From positions 20,391,558-20,455,557 of the forward strand of contig NC_089766.1 in NCBI RefSeq assembly GCF_040412425.1: a DNA stretch of 64,000 bases, in the 5' to 3' direction. The number at the start of each line of letters is the position of its first letter. Positions within the stretch are counted from its first letter, which is position 1. Position numbers and translations under genes: made by a program. Under the pieces are notes generated by a model that ran no database searches, was not told the origin of the DNA, and saw only the letters and a list, made by a program, of their open reading frames with translations. The DNA is from Macrobrachium rosenbergii (Eukaryota; Arthropoda; Malacostraca; Decapoda; Palaemonidae). Shown here piece after piece: positions 28,026 through 41,921 of the stretch.

Positions 28026-29185
28026 GCGGCCCCGGGTATCATGTATAAGTTAACCTTTCATTCTTACAGTAAGAGTTCCACCTCATGGTGAAATTTCACT
28101 AGGGATCAAAGGTGTTATCTTCGATTCTACAATAACTTTACTGCATAATATTAGTTTTCACCAAAAATTAACATGGAGGTTGCTTCCACAATCCCTTGCT
28201 TGTAAAGGTTTGCAGTGCAATAGTCATAACTTTCTATCTTTTAAATGAAAAGTTTATAATGTTCTATGTAATACATTTAACTTGTATAGAGAATTTTATT
28301 ATTTTTATGGGGAAAATTGTCAGAAATATCAATAAGTTACAAAATGATGAAAAGAATAACAAGGCAAGCCTTTTGTTATATCAAACACATATTGATTAAA
28401 TATGCAGTGCTTCTTTTGTGGCTTCTTCCATTCAAGCGATTCAATGGACAAAAGAATATTCAAATGATGTCTTCAAGACTTTCCTCAATGAGCTCCTGCC
28501 TAAAATGGGCCTTATTTAACGGGTTTTCATCTTGGCTTCGAAATAAAGTCGTTTCCTTATTATTTGAGCAAATCATGTATGTATGAGTGAGAAGAACCTT
28601 CGGGTCTGCGTGATAAATTCAGTCTTCAGCAAAGATTAACTTCCAAAGTTAAGCAGAACAACCGAGAATCATGGCCGGAGCAGAGGAAGGATTTTGGTGT
28701 TCAAAGCCCTGAAGGTGCTAAAGGGAAAATGACTAACGATCAATAAGAGAATCAGAAAGATCAACTCAGTACAATACTGGAGAATAGGCCTAAGAGCAGA
28801 AATGCTTCTTATGAAGACAAAAGCCAAATTAGCCAAAGAAAGACAAATATTATGCAAATTTATCTTCCAAAATCCTTCAGACACATTTTGGAGGCTGCGG
28901 GATTGGAATGTGGGAGACTTGATGTAATACAGAAGAGAGAGAGAAAGTGAGAAAGATAATGTTACATATACTCAGCGATATTCCATTGATAAATGGGAGT
29001 TTTTAACCTGCTCGACAAATAACCAAGTTAATTAAAGATGAAGAGAACACGAAATAGGTGAAATAAAGACCATTATTTTGCTTCCTTCCGTGTTAGTCTG
29101 AGACGAGAAGATAAGGTCTTCTCTTCAAGCTGAATCAAGTCAAGTCGTCCTCTTTGAAGGTGTCCATGACAGCGTTCGGCTTCTG
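28026..29185. other. Unassigned sequence
   Basis: Between the two DNA transposons; no coding or repeat structure recognised. Confidence 0.45.
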
Positions 29186-29189
29186 TATA

Positions 29190-29222
29190 TCGCTCCATCA
29201 TTACAAGATTGTCGTAACTCAA
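29190..29222 (+). repeat. Left TIR of DUF7869-like transposon
   Basis: Begins TCGCTCCATCATTACAAG; the partner is at 37641-37673 with two mismatches. Confidence 0.85.
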
Positions 29223-29454
29223 AAATTTGAAGTTTTGAGTTTCAAAGCTCATAAGATTGCCCATTTAATTTTGCGTCTTTTGGTAATAAAGTCGTAAGTC
29301 TAAGTGCATTTTTGGCCGAGAGATGGCGCTGGGAAGATTTTAAGTCTAAATCAAAATCTCGGTGCAGTTTGTGAAAACAGTGTTGTAAGTCAGTGTTACA
29401 TTGGTAGATATAGAGGAAGCATCATTTGAATTTTGTGCGAGACTGTTGTAAGCA
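29211..29454 (+). promoter_or_regulatory. Subterminal repeated motif, possible transposase binding sites
   Basis: The decamer GTYGTAAGTC or a one- or two-base variant recurs at 29211, 29291, 29382 and 29445. It occurs again at 37448 near the other end and, inverted, inside the right TIR. Spacing is about 60-90 bases. Confidence 0.5.
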
Positions 29455-29879
29455 GGTTTTACGCCTCTTTTTCAGTTAAAGTGAGAGTTCACTAGTGGTG
29501 TTTATTTGTTGTTAAGACTTTCTTGCATTGAAGTATTAACTACTTTGAAAGTGACTTGACGTGATAACCCAAATTGCATCTTTCTTGTAGAATAATTTGA
29601 ACAGAAAGGTGCACGGTAAAGCAAAATGTGGCATTATTGAACAAAAAGTCCGAGAAAACATTTGATGTATTATGACTTGCATCTCTTTAACAACAAAACC
29701 ACCAATCTTTTATTTACTAACTAAATGTTATATAATGAATTACAGCTGTCTTGCAGAAAACAGTTTTAACAAAATCGTAATTCGCCGTGTTGTAACATGA
29801 TTAATGTCGGTTTATACACAAAAAATTACAGTGATTTTTAATTACTACAATGCTTTTCAGAATCTATTCATGATAAACT

Positions 29880-29970
29880 ATGCTTTCCCGTGGACAAAAA
29901 CTCTTGCAAATAGCATTGCAAAGAAAAGAAGAATCTAAACAGTCTATTGAGAGAGGCGGATCGGTATCAG
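29880..29970 (+). CDS. DUF7869-like transposon protein, exon 1
   Basis: The ATG opens MLSRGQKLLQIALQRKEES, and the exon ends TATCAG followed by GTGAGT, a strong splice donor, at 29970/29971. It is 91 bases long, leaving one base over. The exon at 31015 starts with two bases after an acceptor (CATCCCTGTAG), so the reading frame is kept exactly. This phase match supports a real GT-AG intron of 1044 bases. The segment is a short basic N-terminus of a family I recognise only at the level of the later exon. Confidence 0.7.
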
Positions 29971-31014
29971 GTGAGTTAGGCCTATGTATTTCATCAATAA
30001 AATCTCTCATGAACAAAGAGTTCAAATTTTTTAATCATACTGGAGCCTGGGGGATGTCGACCTTCAAAGAGAGTACATAATAAAATGTACCGATATTATA
30101 AAGCCAGCTTACAGATAATATTATATAAGGGAAGACAGAAAGCGTGGACCAAGGGGAAACAACATTTCCTATTCCTTTCCAGTGGATGGTATATTAATAA
30201 GAGTCTGCAAAACTTTTTTCATGAATACTCTAGATATAAATGATAGTGTAAATGCAGCATTTTATAGAAACCATTTGTGTATATAATCATTAATAAGCTC
30301 TGTTTTTCAACTTGGTGATTAGGGTTAAATTGAATTGTAGATATTTTGTCCGTTTTACATGTAAACATTGTTCAGTCTGTTTTGGATTGTTACTGCTGTA
30401 ATTTGTTTGTTAATTGTTGTTGAGTAGTTCTTGAAAAGATTGTTTATCCTGGTAGTTATCAGTGTTGGAATTACACTGTAACAGTTATAAGTTTCTGTAA
30501 ACAGGATCAAGGTTTTTTTGATGACTGACAGAGTAGAAGAAGTCTTCAAAGTGTAAAGAACATTTCTTTGGAAATTCGTTTCGCTTGTATTGGATGTAGC
30601 TTAGAGTAACACAGATGTAAGTTTATCTCTTTTACTGAAATTTGTATATATTCTATTTCATGTTTGTGGTGTTTTGTAGTTAAATCAAACTATTATCAAT
30701 TCTTTGTTTATTATGGAATTTCTTTTTAACAATTTTAGTAAGTTTGTATTTTGTTGTTTTCAGTTTCTTGAACCTCGTCGCCCTGCACTACTAGCAAAGT
30801 ACTCATCATTGGTTCTCTGGTCTTGGAGTACTGACCAACTATAAGCTTTTACAGTTATGGTCAACTTAAGTTGTAGTGCTTAGTGTTAAGTGATTTAAAG
30901 CTTTAAGTTGGTTTAAAGTGTCTTGTGATATCAACTTGAACTTTATATCAAATTTTTAATAAAGTGTGACGTGAGTAACAGTATCTGTGTCTTTTCTACA
31001 CCTCATCCCTGTAG

Positions 31015-31145
31015 CTATGAAGAAAACGGCAGCTACAGATAGGGTTATTAGAACAGCATTAGCTAAACAAAACAAAGTAGCAGAGGTGATGCCTGAGGGA
31101 GATAGAAGAGGAAAACATGGAAAGCAACCTACGCTTGATCCAAAG
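31015..31145 (+). CDS. DUF7869-like transposon protein, exon 2 start (interrupted)
   Basis: After the acceptor ending at 31014 the frame reads MKKTAATDRVIRTALAKQ, then EGDRRGKHGKQPTLDPK, a Lys/Arg-rich stretch. The frame then enters an (AAAGGC)n repeat at 31146, which is the 3' tail of a LINE inserted on the opposite strand. The coding sequence appears to resume 4.3 kb later at 35485. The 131 bases therefore represent part of one ancestral exon. Confidence 0.65.
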
Positions 31146-31168
31146 GCAAAGGCAAAGGCAAAGGCAAA
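31142..31168. repeat. (AAAGGC)n, LINE tail on the minus strand
   Basis: Four and a half copies of AAAGGC, i.e. (GCCTTT)n on minus, at the 3' end of the LINE fragment and exactly at the break in the host coding frame. Confidence 0.85.
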
Positions 31169-32310
31169 TTTTATTCTATCGACCCCTTCCGGAGTATGAG
31201 AATTACAAAATTACACAAATATATATATTTTACACAAAAACTACAAAAAGAAGAGACCAATAGATTACAACTATATTTATGTACACATATATTTAGCAAG
31301 TACATATTTAAAGCATAAAAGGTATTCTGACAAAGGAAAGTACATACATTGAAAATAATACCAGAATAATGAAAATCCTAGAAAGTATTAAATCTAAACT
31401 AAAGACATTATAAGGTTAACAAACTTTGCAAGTCTTTTCAATTCTCTAGCACTACTTGTATTTAGGAGCAGATTGAATTTAAAAGTGGTAGGTTTTCTAC
31501 AATAGTAGGGCTTAAGGTATCTCTCTCTTATTTCTCTAATCACAGGACAAACTAAAACATAATGATATTCATCCCCAACTTCAGTGCTGTTGCATAGTCT
31601 GCAAGGGTGCTGATTCTCCTGCCCAGAATATCTTTCAGTTGCTACAGGAAGTTTGTGGGTACCACACCTATATTTACTAAGGGCAATTCTTTCTGGTATA
31701 TCTAAATTTATAATATACTTTTCTTGGCCAAATTCAGTCTTAAAAAGTTTATAATTACTACACAATATATTTCTTTCTACTTCTGCATGCCACTGTTGTC
31801 TCTCTATATCTTTGAGTTTCATTTCTAGGCTATTTATTATCCACGTGTGATTGAAATTTTCTGGATGTTCCCATATATTTGACATACCACATGAATCAAG
31901 GATAGTTTTAATTTTATGGATCCAACTAGACTTATACTCATTCGACTCGTACAGAATTCTAAGAAAACGATAAAAAACATTTGACAATTTAGACGCCTTT
32001 GATTTTACAATTCTCAACCAAAATCCAATCATCCGTTTGCAAATAGATATTTCAATTTTGAATCTGCCAAGATCCCCATATACCATGCAGTTTGCTGTTC
32101 GCTTGTTCACACAGAGATGATTTTTCATGAACTTCTTGTGAAATGTTTCAACATGATCTAGTTTGTGGTAACCCCATATTTCACAACCGTAAGTCAAAAT
32201 TGGTACGACTAGAGCATCGAATAGATCACAGTTGATATCAATGGGTAATTCAAGTTTTTTACATTTAATTAACATACTAAATAATGCTCTACGTTCATTC
32301 AAGAAACGCA
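31146..32310 (-). pseudogene. LINE ORF2 C-terminal fragment with CCHC motif
   Basis: The minus strand reads a LINE reverse transcriptase C-terminal third. It starts FSMLIKCKKLELPIDINCDL, then FDALVVPILTYGCEIWG, then MKNHLCVNKRTANCMVYGDL, and later a zinc-knuckle-like CRLC...HYVLVC (C-x2-C-x8-H-x4-C) before the stop at 31394. A 3' UTR of about 225 bases ends in the hexamer array at 31142-31168. The polymerase core (YxDD) is missing: 5' truncation is usual for LINE insertions. Upstream of about 32310 the open frame continues into unrelated sequence. Confidence 0.8.
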
Positions 32311-32716
32311 TTAATCTAGACGATTTGACTCCTGGTACTGCCTCACGCTGAAAGGCCTGCGACTGCGCACGCCAACGGTGATCCAACCAAGATGAAAGGC
32401 TTGTGACTGCACCAGTCCAAGCTGAATGTATTCTTGCGTCTCCCAGCGATCCGACGAAAATGAATGGCTCGCAACTGCACAAGCCCATGTTGAAAGTGGC
32501 GCTCTCAAATCCTTTTTGCGCCAACCCAACGTCTCCTCGAAAGTACAGCAACATGAAGACATCCTGCCCGACATCTCTCCAAAGTTCTGGATCGTCCCAC
32601 CACAGTGCAGAAGTAACGTTGACAGCTTTCTCATATGTTGAGGACAGTGAAGCTATTCCAACCTCTCCATTTCGAGGAAGTGGTATTTTCCGTGAGTCGG
32701 TCATATCGACAGTCAT
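32311..32716 (-). other. Open frame fused to the LINE fragment, unknown origin
   Basis: This open reading frame of about 135 codons is continuous with the LINE C-terminus but does not resemble LINE sequence. It holds three loose copies of a GATGAAAGGCTTGTGACTGC-like motif (near 32348, 32393 and 32459). It is probably a junction product rather than a gene. Confidence 0.45.
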
Positions 32717-33778
32717 ATCAAAAAGTAACTCGTCTATTCCCTATACCATATTATAACTGAACCAAATAAGACTACTAGTGCAAAGGTCATATGTTCTCAA
32801 TGTGAAACAATTTCAAGTTGGTACCCGGAATTTCCACAGTCAACTCACTATCAAGTACACTAACTCTAAAGAACTATTCATAAAAATTCTATCCAACAGA
32901 AAAAAGTACTCAAGAATCCTATCCATACACTGAATAACGAAAGGCAATCTTAAACATCTGAAAGGTATCATATCTCGTAATAGACATCAAGATTCTACTC
33001 CGGTTAGCGAATATTTCGCAATACCTGACTAATTCTCAACACCATAGCAATTGACTTAATGGCAATCGCTCCTATGATCCTAACAACTACAATTACTCAT
33101 GGTACAGCTCCCTTATGTTTTAAAAGAGAACTGAAAAATCCCAAATATTCGAATTCGATATCCCTATCAAAATCTTCCTAAACCTCTCCTAAATCCTAAC
33201 TGACATATCCCAACCCGAAAAAGATCAGACCCGTTCGGTCCGATATACTAAATACCTCCCCAAAACAAAATCCTAAACAACAAACCCTTATTATGTAACT
33301 CTGTATTCAAAGATATTGCGTCAGACGACAAAACACTTCATAACATAATAACATAATAACACACGGGTCAAATCTCGTATGAAATTAGCCCATGTCACAA
33401 TTCCCAAAATCATATGAAAAAAAACATTAACTCAAAGTAACCCCTTACTATCGCCAAGTGCGAATGATGAAATCCCTAACCGCAGTTGCGATCCATATAA
33501 AAAAAAAAAAACTCAAATTCATATATCTACAAAACTCTACGGTATTCTGCACACAATTTGCACTACGTACTGCAGCTTACATCAGAAATCACAATGAACC
33601 CGAACTATTAAAAATTCGTAAAACTCTACGGAGTAACGTCCTCCTGAATTACAACAAACTACAAGTCATGCCCATTTACAACCCATTAACACCCGAAAGG
33701 AAAAAAAATGACCCGTAACTACCCATTACCATAACAACAATACAACCCAGGAATGCATCCATGCTAAAATCCATTAAC
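32717..33778. other. AT-rich unassigned insert sequence
   Basis: Part of the nested insertion in the 29190-37673 transposon. No domain recognised. Confidence 0.4.
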
Positions 33779-33917
33779 CCGTCTTTTTAATCTTAGAAAT
33801 ATGTGTCAAACGAGACACACCTGTGTTTTCATTCACAACAATAAATCTATTTCCCAATTTTGCTTCAACAAGTGGAATGGACCTTCAAACTTAGGACCTA
33901 GCTTATAGTTCAGCTGA
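33779..33917 (-). pseudogene. Ty3/gypsy integrase C-terminal fragment
   Basis: The minus strand reads LNYKLGPKFEGPFHLL and then, after a one-base shift, LGNRFIVVNENTGVSRLTHI and SKIKK. This is the GPF/Y-type C-terminal module of gypsy integrases, which contacts chromatin or DNA ends. The catalytic core is absent nearby, so this is a scrap. Confidence 0.7.
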
Positions 33918-34100
33918 TTCCTCTTTAGTCAGTCAAAAAAAAAAGGTCAAGTTCACTTCTCCCAAGGCCAAGCTATAAAAGGCCACAAAAAAAGATACGG
34001 GAAAGCGCTTCTCAAGCACAGAGAGAGAGAGAGAGAGAGAAATTCGTTTCCCACCCTCTTACAATGCATCGAAGGCCTGATGACGCTTACAGAAAAAATG

Positions 34101-34406
34101 CTAACACCAAACCTCGGGGCTCGCTCTGTCTCCACAAAAACTCACTATCTTATGTTCTTCCTTAAACTCTTCAAAATCAATTACATAAGTACCCTTGTGA
34201 TATTTTTTCACTGAGTCTTGATAGCTAACTAATTCTACTGTAGTTACGCCTGCGACTGAAACTTCATTTACTGACACCGTACTCACAACGTCTTTGAATT
34301 TCTCGGTTCCCTCAACAACGCATACTTGAGAAGGAAACCTTTTCTCTTTCATCGACACTTTAATCAATGTAGGAACTCGCGGTTGCAACTCAATATCTTC
34401 CAACAA
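34101..34406 (-). other. Open frame, possible retroelement remnant
   Basis: A 101-codon frame beginning MLEDIELQPRVPTLIKVSMK. It lies 5' (minus strand) of the gypsy integrase scrap and has coding-like composition, but I do not recognise a domain. It may belong to the same degraded element. Confidence 0.35.
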
Positions 34407-35484
34407 AAATCCTTTGAAAGACTTTCGCGGAATATCTTCACTCTCTAATGATTGTGTTACACATGTCTCAGACTTATGGGGTGGTCGAGCACTATTTCAG
34501 AAAATATGGCCGCCTTAACATTAAAAGGTACAGAGTGTGATGGAAGAATTTTTGGTTGCGAGATGGTACTGTTGAAGCCGTCAGTTGCAGAATCCTTGTA
34601 TTCAGCAAATAGTTGATCATCTCAGCAGTTAATGTGATGAACACGCGATATTGGCCGAATCATATGACCAAGTCGCTATGCGCGTACAAGAGTTCGTGTG
34701 TTATAGAATCTCAATTTTGTGTCTAATTCTGCCCAAAAATTAGTTCGGTCGTTCATTAGCAGACCTAGAACGAGATCGTGAAGACATTATCTTTGAGTGT
34801 GGCGAGCTCTTAGAATTGGCAGAATAAGATGTCATGGTTGTGGTTGTGGTGACGACTTTGTGGGCAATAACATGATGTTATTATGTTGGTGTGATCATAG
34901 AGAAAGACAGTCGCAAACCTTTGCAATGTCTAGTATTTTATGTGGGAGACTGGAGACTAGACTTTACAAAGTCTATAATGGAATATGTGAGAATTTTTGA
35001 ATTTGCAGGCTATTAGCCATAATCAGATTTTTAGTTGGACTGAGACTAAATCTTGAGTTAGATGTTTTCTTAGTTGACAATTTCATTTATGATGCATTTT
35101 AATCTTTGCTTTGTTTATTCATTACTTGTTGGGTTGCTTTAAATAATAAATCTATTTTTGGTAGGAAAGATTGAGTTTTCCTTATACGACCCATTTCATT
35201 TCTTTAATGTGGAATGAGAGAGAGAGAAATCCGTGCGAGAACGAAAGAGATCTTGTGACGTCCGTGAGTAAGAGAGAGAGAGAGAGGGGAAAGCCGCGAG
35301 AGAGAGAGAAAGAGCGAGAGGGGTGTGTGAGATACCCGCTGAGGAAAAGACTCGCTGTTAAAAGAGAGGAAAAAAGGGCTGAATCCTCCAACGCCTCCTG
35401 AAGACAGACCAATCGGTATGCTACGTAATGTTCCTACCCGGAATATTCTTATCTGTTTCCAACAGTTGTAACAGATAGAATTGA
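34407..35484. other. Unassigned end of nested insertion
   Basis: Contains degenerate GA-rich tracts (35214-35330). No gene recognised. The boundary at about 35484 is inferred from where the interrupted frame resumes. Confidence 0.4.
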
Positions 35485-36633
35485 ATTAAAGAAGGCATTA
35501 GAGCTCACATCAACTCGATTCCTAGAATCGAAAGTCACTACACAAGGGCAAAAACAACTAGGACATTCATTTGTGGGTCTCGAAGCCTGGCAGACATTCA
35601 CAGGGATTATGTCAAAGAATCGAAAGAAAACAATAAGCCCTATGCAAACTACGCGATGTTCCACAGTGTGTTTGTGAATGAGTTCAATATTTCTTTCTTC
35701 ACTCCAAAGAAAGATCAGTGTGATGTGTGTGTGCTGTTTAACAATGCAGAGGGAGAAGCTAAAGATAACTTGAAAGAAAAATATGACATACATCAATCTG
35801 AAAAGCAGCTTTCAAGAAAAGAAAAACAGCAGGATAAGACCGAAGGAAATGCTATAGTAGCTGTGTATGATCTACAAGCCGTTATGCAACTCCCACAAGG
35901 TGACGTGTCCATCTTTTACTATAAATCAAAATTAAATGTCCTAAATTTCACAGTTTATGATCTGAAGACGAATGCCTGTGACTGTTTTGTGTGGGATGAA
36001 ACAAATGGTCAGCGAGGAGTGAATGAAATTGGCACTTGCATCCTCAATTACATAGAAAATCTATGTGATAAGAATGAAGGACAAGACATTGAGATAATTT
36101 TTTATTCTGATAATTGTGCTGGGCAGCAAAAGAATAGATTTATGCTGGCATTGTATCTGTATGCTGTGACTAATTTGCCTGTTGCGTCAATCACTCATAA
36201 ATTCCTAATCAAGGGCCACACTCAGAATGAAGGTGATTCTGCACATTCTCTTATTGAAAAGCAAATAAAGAGGCTGAGAAAAGGGGGACCCATATTCGTT
36301 CCAGAAACCCTTATTACTGCAATTCGCTCTGCGAGAAAACAAGGGCAACCGATTAATGTTAAAGAATTAAGATTAAGTGAAATCAAAGTCATGAAGTTCG
36401 AAAAACAAAGTCCAACTTCAGTTTCCATCAAATATTCATACAGTGATGAATTCTACAATTTCCAGTTGATCAAGAAACCAAAGGTTGTAAAAGACCTCCT
36501 GCAGTGTTACTCCAAGAAAATTGCACTCGGTGAACAAAAGAAAAAAGGCCTCAAAGAAATGTTGAAAAAAGGCTTGATCCCGCGCACCTATTCTGAATTT
36601 TATAACAAGATAGTAACCGAATTTGATACATAA
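35485..36633 (+). CDS. DUF7869-like DDE-type transposon protein, main exon
   Basis: The frame is open from 35485, before the first internal ATG (35656). It reads IKEGIRAHINSIPRIESHYT and then a long domain. Numbering from Met 35656: a C22-x2-C25 ... H46 zinc-site candidate (KKDQCDVCVLF); AIVAVYDLQAVMQLPQG with D72; EIIFYSDNCAGQQKN with D152; and KGHTQNEGDSAHSLIEKQ with H188, E192, D194, H197 and E201. D72, D152 and D194 or E201 are spaced as expected of an RNase H-fold transposase triad. The C-terminus is Lys-rich (EQKKKGLKEMLKKGL) and ends in a stop at 36633. Such proteins are usually annotated as uncharacterised DUF7869. Here the flanking TIRs argue it is the element's transposase. The exon is intact, but its 5' part is displaced by the insertion. 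Confidence 0.75.
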   Translation: MKEGIRAHINSIPRIESHYTRAKTTRTFICGSRSLADIHRDYVKESKENNKPYANYAMFHSVFVNEFNISFFTPKKDQCDVCVLFNNAEGEAKDNLKEKYDIHQSEKQLSRKEKQQDKTEGNAIVAVYDLQAVMQLPQGDVSIFYYKSKLNVLNFTVYDLKTNACDCFVWDETNGQRGVNEIGTCILNYIENLCDKNEGQDIEIIFYSDNCAGQQKNRFMLALYLYAVTNLPVASITHKFLIKGHTQNEGDSAHSLIEKQIKRLRKGGPIFVPETLITAIRSARKQGQPINVKELRLSEIKVMKFEKQSPTSVSIKYSYSDEFYNFQLIKKPKVVKDLLQCYSKKIALGEQKKKGLKEMLKKGLIPRTYSEFYNKIVTEFDT

Positions 36634-37352
36634 TCTGATCCAATGGTGTAATCAACCTCTTATCTTTTCTAATTGTATTATTTGCTAAAGAATGATCTTT
36701 AAATGTTCATTTTTTATAATTGGAACCAATTGTTTTGTAAATTGGCCTAATAACTTGTTCTTTGTTTGCATTTTGTTACAAGATAACAAAAGAATCTAAT
36801 GTTTTATTTGTTATTTTCTTTCTAATCAGCCTTTGTGAGTTTATTTTGACCTTTATTTGTTATTGAATGGATTATACTGTTCATTTTCTAAGGAATATTG
36901 GCTTTAAAATGAATTGAAACTTACAGATTTTCTATTTTAATTATTAGTGAAGGCAAGACAAATGATCTAAAAGAATTGTGTGAAAAAAGTTTGATCTCGC
37001 ATCACTATTTAGATTTTTATAACAAGAGTAACAGAATTTGATGCTTAATCGGTTCCTATGGTGTAAACTACCTCTATACCTTATTAATAGTATCATTGCC
37101 TAAATGTAGTTCTTCAATTGAAGGGAATTTTTCCTTTATATAATTGGAATCTATTGAGAGGAAAAAAAATTAATTTCTTGTTCTTGGTCTGTATTTTTTT
37201 ACAAGATTCCAACAGAATCTAATGTTCTTTTTTTTTTTTTTTGTCCAATCAGCCTTTATGAGTTTTTGAACTTTTTTTATTACTGAACTGATTATACTAT
37301 TAATTTTGTATTGTATATTGGCTTTACAATAAAATGAAAGTTACAGATTCTC
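36535..37352 (+). repeat. Diverged tandem duplication of the gene's 3' end
   Basis: About 36535-36945 (last codons plus 3' UTR) recurs in diverged form at about 36955-37352. Shared landmarks are TTGATCYCGC, TTTTATAACAAGA, TGGTGTAA, AATCAGCCTTT, TATTGGCTTTA and ACAGATT. The second copy has indels that destroy the frame. Confidence 0.8.
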
Positions 37353-37396
37353 AGTATTTTTTGTTGATATAAAGACCTAAAATGAAATACAACAAC

Positions 37397-37445
37397 TAAA
37401 ACTTTTAATTTTTGGTGATAAAAGCTTTTAATTTTTGGTGATAAA
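37397..37445 (+). repeat. Short tandem repeat of about 26 bases
   Basis: CTTTTAATTTTTGGTGATAA occurs twice in succession just inside the right end of the transposon. Confidence 0.85.
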
Positions 37446-37640
37446 GTGTTGTAAGTCAAAAAATAAAAAAAAATCTCATTCAAGTAAATTTAAAGGAACA
37501 TATATTCTTTTTGTTCATTTAACACTCAAGTGGAACCCTATTTATCCAATTATGATAGTAAGTTTTGTTGCTTTGGGTAAAATTGTTAAAGTTATACGAC
37601 TTTGAAACTTTAAAACGCTTCTCCTGAAAAATCAAGATTT

Positions 37641-39897
<2,257 letters not shown>

Positions 39898-39952
<55 letters not shown>
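39898..39952. repeat. (CT)n microsatellite
   Basis: About 27 uninterrupted units. Confidence 0.97.
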
Positions 39953-39957
<5 letters not shown>

Positions 39958-40077
39958 TCCAAGAACTAGAGAGGAAAAGCGAGATCCGAATAATTTTGGA
40001 ATGATATAAATTTCTCTATTCCCTTCTCTCTTTCTGTCTAACTGTCCGTCTGTCTCCCACTCTATCTTTATACACAC

Positions 40078-41848
<1,771 letters not shown>

Positions 41849-41921
41849 TGAAATTCCTCCCCCCAGAAGATTACTTATCCCGGGTTTGAATCCAACGATT
41901 CACAACGGGATAAATAATCTG

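Noticed and set aside
23516..28035. 8-bp target duplication for the hAT element
   Set aside because: Flanks of the inverted repeats share no convincing direct 8-mer; a TA flank fits but is too short to trust.
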